A stretch of DNA of 5,336 nucleotides, taken from positions 1 to 5,336 of the forward strand of contig CAZHQW010000094.1 in the NCBI GenBank assembly GCA_964534745.1, given 5' to 3'. The stretch comes from G020354785 sp964534745. Lineage in GTDB: Bacteria > Bacteroidota > Bacteroidia > Bacteroidales > UBA10428. The notes beneath the pieces are model-generated. The model saw only the letters and a program-made list of their open reading frames with translations. It was not told the DNA's origin and searched no databases. Of this stretch, positions 1-5,336 are shown piece by piece. A program made the position numbers and the translations under genes. Numbering within the stretch: the stretch's first letter is position 1; each line of letters starts with the position of its first letter.

Positions 1-295
1 TCAAACTCTTCATTGTAATAAAGAATTTTGATATGTCTCAAGATTTATTACTCATTCAGGAATTTCCAGAATGTATTATTCGAAACCTTTTTCGCCTCTT
101 CAATCTTTTCAAAGAACTTTACAATAAGTTGGGATGACAAAATTAATAAACAAATGAAAATTTTGCCATCTTTTAGCAATATTTATTTTGCTTTATTTAC
201 TGAAAAAAAACCAGCAGGTCAAAAGCGGCTGCAAATGTATAACTAAATTTTTTCTCAACAAAAAAAATACGGATATATTTATGCCCGTCATTCAT
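1..295 (-). pseudogene. Decayed C-terminal end of a DDE transposase (IS4/IS1634-like), cut by the window edge
   Basis: No intact gene lies here, but the minus strand carries coherent protein-like blocks. Positions 197-295 read as a 32-residue block containing FFVEKKFSYTF. A one-base shift at the 8-A run (203-210 on the plus strand) leads into SVNKAK, a stop (183-185), then LLKDGKIFICLLILSSQLIV and FFEKIEEAKKVSNNTFWKF. Tandem stops follow at 45-50, and then ILRHIKILYYNEEF runs to the window edge in the same frame. From family knowledge, the order of an IE/VEKxF block, a GK-x-FI hydrophobic block ending near SQ, and a short ELxxIKI tail resembles the C-terminus of IS4-superfamily (IS1634-type) transposases. 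The shift plus two stop sites mark it as a relic. The family call is from memory of the pattern; the region is AT-rich, so chance openness is possible. Confidence 0.4.
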
Positions 296-397
296 ATTTT
301 AACAGCTTACTATACTATGTTGCTTAAAATCAATCTGAAGGGCAGGAAATATTCCAGTGCTCAACAAAGAATTAATCTGGTTTTGCAATAATATATA

Positions 398-430
398 CTG
401 TTTTTTGTTAATTATATAGTAAAAAAACAG
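398..430. repeat. 9-bp inverted repeat in intergenic AT-rich DNA
   Basis: CTGTTTTTT (398-406) is exactly complementary to AAAAAACAG (422-430), with a 15-nt AT-rich spacer. The stem is A/T-dominated with two G-C pairs, so the hairpin would be weak. It could be a bidirectional terminator-like element between the transposase relic and the first gene, or simply a pair of homopolymer runs. The arms and spacing are seen directly; any function is inferred. Confidence 0.3.
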
Positions 431-432
431 GA

Positions 433-453
433 TTACTGCAAAAAGTGCTGTAA
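433..453. promoter_or_regulatory. Imperfect palindrome upstream of the glycosyltransferase gene
   Basis: The arms TTACTGCA (433-440) and TGCTGTAA (446-453) are complementary except for one central T-T mismatch, around a 5-nt AAAAG loop. An overlapping second inverted repeat pairs TGCAAA (437-442) with TTTGCA (456-461). The site ends 49 bp before the GTG start of the glycosyltransferase. That position would suit an operator or a hairpin in the 5' leader, but no binding protein can be named. Confidence 0.25.
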
Positions 454-502
454 GATTTGCACATAAAATTTATATATTAGTTGAAATTTTTATGCCGAAA
501 GG

Positions 503-1234
503 GTGAACAACGCTTTAGTCATAATACCTACCTTTAATGAAAAAGAGAATATAGAGAGAATGATAAGAAAAATATTCTCTCTGCCAAAACCTTATGACAT
601 TCTTATTATTGATGATGGTTCACCTGATAAAACAGCGGAGATAGTTAAAAATCTTAGAGAATCCGAGTTTCATAATAATCTTCACCTTATTGAACGGTCA
701 GGTAAGCTCGGACTGGGAACTGCCTATATATGCGGATTTAAATGGGCACTTGAAAAGGGCTATGATTATATATTCGAGATGGATGCAGATTTTTCACATA
801 ATCCGGATGATTTGATAAGGTTACATGATGCCTGTCTTAATGGCGCCGACATGGCGATAGGCTCCAGGTATAAGTCCGGTGTCAATGTAGTGGACTGGCC
901 TGTTGGCAGGGTACTCATGTCTTATTTTGCCTCTGCCTATGTGAGGCTCATAACAGGCATGAATATAAGGGACACGACTGCAGGATTCAAATGTTACACC
1001 AGGAAAGTCCTCGAATCGATAGACCTGGACAATATAAAATTCAGGGGATATGCCTTTCAGATTGAGATGAAATTTACGGCATGGAAAATGGGTTTTGCAA
1101 TTATTGAGATACCCATTGTTTTTACAGACCGTAAGGAAGGTACATCAAAGATGAGTGGCGGCATATTCAATGAAGCTCTCTGGGGAGTCCTTAAAATGAA
1201 GTTTAAAAGCTTTTTCAGATCCTACAAAAGGTAA
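503..1234 (+). CDS. Polyprenol monophosphomannose synthase (GT2, DPM1-like)
   Basis: This gene encodes a 243-residue family 2 glycosyltransferase that likely transfers mannose (or another hexose) from a GDP-sugar to a polyprenyl phosphate at the inner face of the cytoplasmic membrane, making a lipid-linked sugar donor. Visible motifs in order are LVIIPTFNEKENI (5-17), the nucleotide-binding IIDDGSPDKT (35-44), GLGTAY (70-75), the metal-binding DAD in EMDADFSHNP (92-101), IGSRY (119-123), DTTAGFKCY (157-165) and FTDRKEGTSKMSG (207-219). This is the DPM1/Ppm1 signature. The length equals the catalytic domain alone: there is no C-terminal GtrA-like or multi-span membrane domain. The start is GTG at 503, because an in-frame TGA lies at 482-484 and no other start codon lies between. 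The stop is 7 bp before pyrC, so the two are probably co-transcribed. The exact sugar and acceptor are not visible. Confidence 0.9.
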   Translation: MNNALVIIPTFNEKENIERMIRKIFSLPKPYDILIIDDGSPDKTAEIVKNLRESEFHNNLHLIERSGKLGLGTAYICGFKWALEKGYDYIFEMDADFSHNPDDLIRLHDACLNGADMAIGSRYKSGVNVVDWPVGRVLMSYFASAYVRLITGMNIRDTTAGFKCYTRKVLESIDLDNIKFRGYAFQIEMKFTAWKMGFAIIEIPIVFTDRKEGTSKMSGGIFNEALWGVLKMKFKSFFRSYKR

Positions 1235-1241
1235 CTGTCAT

Positions 1242-2582
1242 ATGGCAAAATACCTGATAAAGAATGCTGTCATTGTTAATGAAGGCCACAGGTTCAAAGG
1301 TGATGTACTTTTAAATAATGACATTATTGATCGTATATGGGAAGGATCTTCGGACCGTGACGCCGGTAATGCATCAGTGCTGGATGCAGGTGATAAAATA
1401 CTTATTCCCGGCATAATAGATGACCATGTTCACTTCAGGGAACCGGGAATGACCCATAAAGCCGATATTGCATCCGAATCAAAGGCTGCGGTGGCAGGCG
1501 GAGTCACTTCCTACATGGACATGCCCAATACTATTCCCCCTGCAACAACAGTGGAACTGCTTGATGAGAAATTTGCCCTTGCTGAAAAAGGCTCTCTGGC
1601 GAATTATTCTTTTTATATTGGAGCAACAGATACCAATATCAGGGAACTATTAAGAACAAATCCGCGCGAGGTATGTGGCATAAAGGTTTTCCTCGGTACT
1701 TCCACGGGCAATATGCTTGTTAATAACGCCACTCTCAGCAATATTTTTTCTGAGTGCGCTATGCTGATAGCTGTCCACTGCGAGGACGAAGAGACCATTA
1801 TGAATAATTTAAGTAAATACAAAGCGAAGTATAAAGAAGACATAGATATTAACTTTCATCCCCTGATAAGAAGTGCCGAAGCGTGTTATAAATCTTCATC
1901 CCTTGCTGTTGAAATGGCCCTGAAATATAATGCAAGGTTGCATGTACTTCACATCTCAACGGAAAGGGAGCTCGGACTATTCAGTTCCGGTGGTTTTGCC
2001 GGCGATAAAAAGATTACCTGCGAGGCTTGCATTCACTATCTCTGGTTCGATGATAATGACTATAATAAATATGGAACAAGAATAAAATGTAATCCTGCCA
2101 TTAAAACTGCCGGAGACAGGGAAGCGCTTTTCAGGGGACTGCTGGCCGGGAAAATAGACCTTGTAGGCACCGATCATGCTCCCCATACAATTGATGAAAA
2201 GAATAATCCCTATTTAAAGGCACCTTCAGGGATACCTATGATTCAGCATTCGCTTGTTGCAATGCTTGAGTTTTATCACAGGGGCATGATTACTCTTGAG
2301 GATATTGTAAGCAAGATGTGCCATGCTCCGGCAGATACGTTCCGTATAGACAGGAGAGGATATATAAGGGAAGGTTATTTTGCCGACCTGGTACTGGTGG
2401 ATTTGAACCATGAATGGGAAGTAAAGCCTGATAATATTTTATATAAATGCAAATGGTCTCCCCTGGAAAATACGGTTTTTCATTCTGCTGTAAGTCACAC
2501 CTTTGTGAATGGATGTCTCGTTTATGATAAAGGAAAAATAACAGGGAGTACCTGCGGCAGAAGACTTTCTTTTAACAGGTAG
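1242..2582 (+). CDS. pyrC: Dihydroorotase, class I (pyrimidine biosynthesis)
   Basis: This is a cytosolic zinc amidohydrolase that interconverts N-carbamoyl-L-aspartate and L-dihydroorotate, the third step of de novo pyrimidine synthesis. The 446 residues match the usual class I length. All expected metal and substrate sites are present: DDHVHFREPG (60-69) with ligands H62 and H64 and substrate-binding R66, K148 in GIKVFLGTSTGN (the lysine expected to be carboxylated), H179 in VHCEDE, H237 in LHVLHIST, and D311 in VGTDHAPHT. The N-terminal 55 and C-terminal 60 residues form the small beta domain typical of amidohydrolases. Allantoinase and hydantoinase are relatives, but the HFREPG and GTDHAPH motifs favour dihydroorotase. 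ATG 1242 has AAAAGG about 10 bases upstream, overlapping the end of the glycosyltransferase gene. The two genes are neighbours in many Bacteroidota, as I recall. No pyrB or other pyr gene is in the window. Confidence 0.96.
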   Translation: MAKYLIKNAVIVNEGHRFKGDVLLNNDIIDRIWEGSSDRDAGNASVLDAGDKILIPGIIDDHVHFREPGMTHKADIASESKAAVAGGVTSYMDMPNTIPPATTVELLDEKFALAEKGSLANYSFYIGATDTNIRELLRTNPREVCGIKVFLGTSTGNMLVNNATLSNIFSECAMLIAVHCEDEETIMNNLSKYKAKYKEDIDINFHPLIRSAEACYKSSSLAVEMALKYNARLHVLHISTERELGLFSSGGFAGDKKITCEACIHYLWFDDNDYNKYGTRIKCNPAIKTAGDREALFRGLLAGKIDLVGTDHAPHTIDEKNNPYLKAPSGIPMIQHSLVAMLEFYHRGMITLEDIVSKMCHAPADTFRIDRRGYIREGYFADLVLVDLNHEWEVKPDNILYKCKWSPLENTVFHSAVSHTFVNGCLVYDKGKITGSTCGRRLSFNR

Positions 2583-2623
2583 ATTTTAGATTTTTTAGTA
2601 TATAATTAAAAGTATTGGAGATT

Positions 2624-3139
2624 ATGAATAAAATTATCGTTTATCTGTTGCTGTCATATGTAATTATTATCCTTACAGGCTGTAAGGAGAAAAGACAGGA
2701 ACCGGAGTATCATGACCGGGAGATACGGGTTAAGTACGATTCCATGGCAGGCAATCTCATAGCTGATACCATAATTTATGACGTGATAATAAAGAATCCT
2801 AATCCCGATGATATATGGACTGAACAATGTCTGGGCAATCTCAGGAGAGACGAATTTGTGAATCAGCTTTTTGAAGCCGTTTATGATAAGCGGGCCAATG
2901 CATACGATTTTGTAACAGGCATAAAAATGTCCCCGAGGGACCTTAGGAAGTTTGAAAAAACCGAAGATTTCGGAAGGGATAAGGTTGGCAAGATCCAATT
3001 TGCGGAGGTCTGGTATTTTGATGCTGCCAAACTCACAATGGAGAAGAGAATATTATATATGATTCTGGGATATGAGGTTATGGGAGACAACTCCGAAATA
3101 ATAGGATACAAACCGGTATTCAGGATATATTTAAACTGA
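2624..3139 (+). CDS. Lipoprotein with a GldN-like C-terminal region
   Basis: This gene encodes a 171-residue predicted lipoprotein. Residues 1-20 form a short signal peptide with a hydrophobic core and the lipobox LTGC, so C20 would be lipidated. Residues 21-40 are charged and linker-like (KEKRQEPEYHDRE). The rest is a compact domain: IIYDVII (50-56), DEFVNQLFEAVYD (76-88), MSPRDLRKFEKTED (102-115), then IQFAEVWYFD (124-133) and EIIGYKPVFRIYL (158-170). From memory, the pairing of a WYFD block with a later GY/PxFxIYF block, preceded by a helical LF.A.Y segment, resembles GldN/PorN of the type IX secretion/gliding machinery. This protein is shorter and lipid-anchored, and no other gld or por machinery gene is nearby. 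Function is unassigned. ATG 2624 is preferred over in-frame TTG 2615, because TTGGAG (2615-2620) then serves as the ribosome site. It follows pyrC by 41 bp and probably shares its transcript. Confidence 0.85.
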   Translation: MNKIIVYLLLSYVIIILTGCKEKRQEPEYHDREIRVKYDSMAGNLIADTIIYDVIIKNPNPDDIWTEQCLGNLRRDEFVNQLFEAVYDKRANAYDFVTGIKMSPRDLRKFEKTEDFGRDKVGKIQFAEVWYFDAAKLTMEKRILYMILGYEVMGDNSEIIGYKPVFRIYLN

Positions 3140-3155
3140 CTTGCCGGTTTAAGTA
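3128..3155 (+). terminator. Candidate hairpin across the lipoprotein stop codon
   Basis: Bases 3128-3138 can pair with 3145-3155 as an 11-bp stem with two G-T pairs and a 6-nt loop (ACTTGC). The core is TTAAAC (3131-3136) with GTTTAA (3147-3152). It overlaps the last codons and the TGA of the lipoprotein gene. There is no run of T directly after it, so it is not a standard intrinsic terminator. It could mark the 3' end of the transcript or protect it. Confidence 0.35.
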
Positions 3156-3184
3156 GTTATTTAACTAAAAATAGTTACTTTTAG
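3154..3184 (+). terminator. Two mutually exclusive AT hairpins between transcription units
   Basis: TAGTTA (3154-3159), TAACTA (3162-3167) and TAGTTA (3172-3177) are three successive complementary 6-mers. The middle copy can pair with either neighbour, with a 2-nt or a 4-nt loop. A third option pairs CTAAAA (3165-3170) with TTTTAG (3179-3184). All stems are A/T-rich and weak. The position after the lipoprotein gene and before the aspartokinase suits a weak terminator or a leader structure for the downstream gene. The rest of the gap (3185-3230) is AT-rich with no clear promoter box. Confidence 0.3.
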
Positions 3185-3230
3185 AAGTGAAATAATGTCC
3201 TTTTTTATATTAACCAAATAATCTATTTAA

Positions 3231-4613
3231 ATGCTTACTGTTGAAAAAATCGGTGGGACTTCAATGTCCAAATTCGATGAAGTATTAAAGAATATTATTA
3301 TAGGGGAAAGGGAAGATGTTGACTACTATAACAGGATTTTTGTAGTGTCGGCATACGAAAATGTAACTAACTGGCTGCTTGAACATAAGAAAACAGGGGA
3401 GCCGGGTATTTATCAGAAATTCATAAATAATGAGGATTATAGCAGGGCACTGCATAACCTTCTGAACAAATTGCTGGAGATTAACCGGACTTTCGCAGGC
3501 ATAAAGCTGGACCTCGAGCTCGCTGAAAAGTTCATTACCAACAGGATTGTCCAGGCAAAAAATTATTTAAACAGCCTGGCAGATGTCCTGGCTTCGGGCT
3601 ATGTCAACAGGCAAAATATATTGCTGGCTGCCCGCGAGATACTGTCTTCCATAGGGGAGGCACATTCTGCATTTAATTCGGTGAACATACTTGAGAATAA
3701 TGGTATCAATGCAAACTTTGTCGACTTATGCGGATTTAATGATTCAGAGTATCTGACTATAGACGAGAGAATACATAAGGCATTTTTAAACCTTGATTAC
3801 TCCAAGACCATTCCTGTAGTAACAGGATATACAAAAGGCACAGAGGGCATAATGAGGGAATTTGACAGGGGTTATTCTGAAGTGACATTCAGCAAGATAG
3901 CTGTTGAGGTAAAAGCTGACGAAGCAATAATACATAAATTGTACCACCTTTCATCAGCAGATCCCAACATTGTTGGTGTTGAAAAATCAATTCCCGTGGG
4001 GCACACTAATTTTAATGTTGCAGACCAGCTTGCCGACATAGGCATGGAAGCAATTCATCCCAAAGCTTCCAAACCGCTTGAGATTGCGGGAATAAACATA
4101 CGTATAAAGAATACATTTGAGCCGTCCCATCCCGGCACGCTGATTTCAAAGGATTATATCAGCGAGGAAAAGAGAGTAGAGATTATTTCGGGTATTGACA
4201 GGGTTATGGCTATAGAGATACATGATCCCTTTATGGTTGGGGAGGTTGGTTTTGACAGGGGCATAATGGAGATATTTCAGAAGTACAACGTCAGTTACAT
4301 CATGAAGACAACAAATGCAAACAGCATAACGCAGGTTATACTGGAGGATGATTTAAATGAAGAGCTTATAAGGGAGCTGAAAAATAATTATCATGAAATT
4401 ACGGTACTTCCTGTTGCCCTTGTATGTGCCCTGGGCACGAATATTGCAAAACCGGGAATACTGGCAAAGGCAACCCGGGCACTGGCAGAAAAAAACATTA
4501 ATATACAGTGTATTTCGCAGTCCCTCAAACAGGTTAATATGCAGTTCGTTATTAATCGCAAAGACTTTAAAAATGCAATTGTTGCATTAAATGATGCTTT
4601 ATGTATTAATTAG
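3231..4613 (+). CDS. ask: Aspartate kinase, ectoine-cluster type (Ask_Ect-like), two ACT domains
   Basis: This is a predicted cytosolic aspartokinase (aspartate + ATP to 4-phospho-aspartate), the first step towards lysine/diaminopimelate, threonine and methionine. The 460 residues comprise an amino-acid kinase domain (about 1-305) and two ACT regulatory domains (about 316-385 and 390-458). The N-terminus VEKIGGTSMSKFDE replaces the usual KFGGTSV, keeping catalytic K6. Other family marks are RIFVVSAY (35-42), EHKKTGEPG (51-59), SSIGEAHSAFN (139-149), EFDRGYSEVTFSKIAV (210-225), HLSSADPNIVG (239-249), GMEAIHPKASKPLE (271-284) and RIKNTFEPSHPGTLIS (291-306). GYSE and HLSSADP replace the GGSD and TDVDG-DP of ordinary LysC, as I recall for the Ask_Ect branch found in ectABC-ask operons. 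No ectA, ectB or ectC is in the window, so its pathway here is open. ATG 3231 has no Shine-Dalgarno, only A/T-rich leader, which is common in Bacteroidota. ACT domains suggest feedback control by an amino acid. Confidence 0.92.
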   Translation: MLTVEKIGGTSMSKFDEVLKNIIIGEREDVDYYNRIFVVSAYENVTNWLLEHKKTGEPGIYQKFINNEDYSRALHNLLNKLLEINRTFAGIKLDLELAEKFITNRIVQAKNYLNSLADVLASGYVNRQNILLAAREILSSIGEAHSAFNSVNILENNGINANFVDLCGFNDSEYLTIDERIHKAFLNLDYSKTIPVVTGYTKGTEGIMREFDRGYSEVTFSKIAVEVKADEAIIHKLYHLSSADPNIVGVEKSIPVGHTNFNVADQLADIGMEAIHPKASKPLEIAGINIRIKNTFEPSHPGTLISKDYISEEKRVEIISGIDRVMAIEIHDPFMVGEVGFDRGIMEIFQKYNVSYIMKTTNANSITQVILEDDLNEELIRELKNNYHEITVLPVALVCALGTNIAKPGILAKATRALAEKNINIQCISQSLKQVNMQFVINRKDFKNAIVALNDALCIN

Positions 4614-4636
4614 AGACTTGCCAAATTAATAATTAG

Positions 4637-5257
4637 TTGAGAAGGTTACTGTTTATAGCGATTTTTGTTCCATTATCAGTTTTTCACTTAGGTGCACAAA
4701 AAGTCTATAAACCCAGGTCTTATCTGGGCATTACCCAGGGTATGAACTTCTCAAGGGTCGACTTCCAGACAGCGGGTATTTATCAGACATTCAGGACAGG
4801 CTACTCGGGCGGCATCTTTTTCAGGTATGTGTCCGAACCCATTGCGGGCATACAGATAGAATTGAACTATACAGAAAAAGGATGGCTGGCGGATTTCGGC
4901 TCCTCCGAATATTATAACGGGCGCTTAACATATGTTGAGATGCCTTTTATGACACATATTACCCTGGGGAAAAAAAAGGTTTTCTTTATCCTGAACCTGG
5001 GACCTTATATATCATACATGCTGACCGGTGAGATTGATACAGATGTCGATTATCCTACGGGTATAGACAACAGGTTTGGTTTCGGTTACTGCGGTGCTAC
5101 CGGGATAGGGTTTCATACCGGTATCGGGACTTTTCAGTTTGAGGGCAGGTACCTGAACAGCCTTACCAACTTTTTCAATACATCAACAACCACGGAGTTT
5201 TATGCATCCAGGAACCAGGTAATAAATATTTCTCTGGTTTATATGATAAAGCTTTAA
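4637..5257 (+). CDS. PorT-family outer-membrane beta-barrel protein
   Basis: This gene encodes a 206-residue predicted outer-membrane protein. Residues 1-20 form a signal peptide (RRLLFIAIFVPLSVFHLGA) with likely cleavage near A20-Q21. The mature part is a series of alternating amphipathic strands with many glycines and aromatics: YLGITQGMNFSRV (29-41), GYSGGIFFRYV (55-65), IAGIQIELNYTEKGW (69-83), LTYVEMPFMTHITL (97-110), VFFILNLGPYISYML (115-129), GFGYCGATGIGFHTGIG (148-164) and a final strand VINISLVYMIKL (195-206). The LTYVEMP and LGPYISY pair is typical of the PorT/outer-membrane-beta-barrel (OMP_b-brl_2) group, as I recall. The cargo or role is unknown; membership does not by itself imply type IX secretion. 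The start must be TTG 4637 or later, since TAG directly precedes it (4634-4636). TTG is preferred because it supplies the signal peptide's arginines. It is 23 bp after the aspartokinase gene, with no clear ribosome site, and may share its transcript. Confidence 0.87.
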   Translation: MRRLLFIAIFVPLSVFHLGAQKVYKPRSYLGITQGMNFSRVDFQTAGIYQTFRTGYSGGIFFRYVSEPIAGIQIELNYTEKGWLADFGSSEYYNGRLTYVEMPFMTHITLGKKKVFFILNLGPYISYMLTGEIDTDVDYPTGIDNRFGFGYCGATGIGFHTGIGTFQFEGRYLNSLTNFFNTSTTTEFYASRNQVINISLVYMIKL

Positions 5258-5262
5258 AAAGA

Positions 5263-5336
5263 TCATTTTGATTCCCTGCTACGAACAACCATTTGTATTG
5301 TCTTGCTGCTTCTCTGTTCGAGCAGCAGTTCTTTGC
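5263..5336 (-). CDS. Possible C-terminal end of a convergent gene (partial)
   Basis: On the minus strand the frame entering from the right edge reads 23 residues: KELLLEQRSSKTIQM, then VVRSRESK, then TGA (5265-5263). The composition is charged and protein-like. The stop would lie 5 bp from the stop of the barrel gene, an ordinary tail-to-tail arrangement. The fragment is too short to assign a family. A competing plus-strand reading over the same bases looks like a signal peptide but lacks a good start codon. The sequence beyond the window would settle it. Confidence 0.35.
   Translation of the reverse strand, partial: KELLLEQRSSKTIQMVVRSRESK

Noticed and set aside
28..391. Two overlapping plus-strand frames of about 70 residues, plus another open frame at 33-137
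   Set aside because: They are in AT-rich intergenic DNA, have no ribosome site and no recognisable composition or motif, and lie antisense to the better-supported transposase relic.
456..483. Possible Bacteroidota promoter: TTTG (456-459) with TATATTAG (473-480) or TTAGTTG (477-483)
   Set aside because: The -7 element does not fit TAnnTTTG exactly, and the spacing (13 or 17 bp) is shorter than the 19-21 bp expected.
2615..2623. Upstream TTG start for the lipoprotein adding three residues
   Set aside because: TTGGAG is better read as the ribosome site for ATG 2624, and the signal peptide is complete from that ATG.
2654..2998. Minus-strand open frame of 114 residues inside the lipoprotein gene
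   Set aside because: It is fully antisense to a gene with a clear signal peptide and lipobox and shows no motif or ribosome site. The same applies to the other minus frames at 1613-1843, 1977-2186, 2226-2411 and 2881-3111.
5304..5328. GCTGCT/AGCAGC inverted repeat near the right edge
   Set aside because: There is no following T run, and the repeat is explained by Leu/Ser-rich or Glu/Gln-rich codons in a possible coding frame.
5276..5336. Plus-strand frame resembling a signal peptide (LLRTTICIVLLLLCSSSSSL)
   Set aside because: It has no ATG, GTG or early TTG start: only CTG 5276, ATT 5291 or 5297, or TTG 5303, with no ribosome site. The minus-strand reading needs no start and gives a clean stop, so it is preferred, though not decisively.
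1..5336. CRISPR arrays, tRNA/rRNA, riboswitches, phage or defence genes
   Set aside because: No regularly spaced repeats, cloverleaf, conserved RNA core or relevant protein motifs were seen on either strand by eye.

Overview
The window looks like chromosomal DNA from a member of the Bacteroidota (Bacteroidetes), most likely a Bacteroidales-like lineage. The evidence is a moderately AT-rich sequence, weak or absent Shine-Dalgarno sites, a polyprenol-phosphate mannose synthase next to a class I dihydroorotase, a small lipoprotein resembling part of GldN, and a PorT-type outer-membrane beta-barrel protein. This assignment comes from recalled gene families, not a database search.

Positions 1-502 hold no intact gene. 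This stretch is very AT-rich. On the minus strand about 1-295 reads as the decayed C-terminal end of a DDE transposase, with two interrupting stop sites and one frameshift at an 8-A run. Two inverted repeats (398-430 and 433-453) lie between that remnant and the first gene.

Positions 503-3139 are a compact plus-strand cluster. It runs from a GT2 glycosyltransferase of the dolichyl/polyprenyl-phosphate mannose synthase type (GTG start), through dihydroorotase (pyrC, 7 bp later), to a 171-residue lipoprotein (41 bp later) whose C-terminal half resembles GldN. The first two are probably co-transcribed housekeeping genes for lipid-linked sugar donor and pyrimidine synthesis. The lipoprotein is the least characterised gene here.

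Positions 3140-3230 form a 91-bp gap with AT-rich hairpins, probably marking a transcription boundary. Next comes an aspartate kinase of the ectoine-cluster type (Ask_Ect-like, two ACT domains) with no ectoine genes beside it. It is followed 23 bp later by a PorT-family outer-membrane barrel gene that must use a TTG (or later) start. The last 79 bp are best read as the C-terminal end of a convergent minus-strand gene, but this is tentative.

I found no CRISPR array, tRNA, rRNA, riboswitch, phage module or defence system. The points most worth checking are the stand-alone ectoine-type aspartokinase, the GldN-like lipoprotein and the transposase remnant. I do not see a convincing new multi-gene system.
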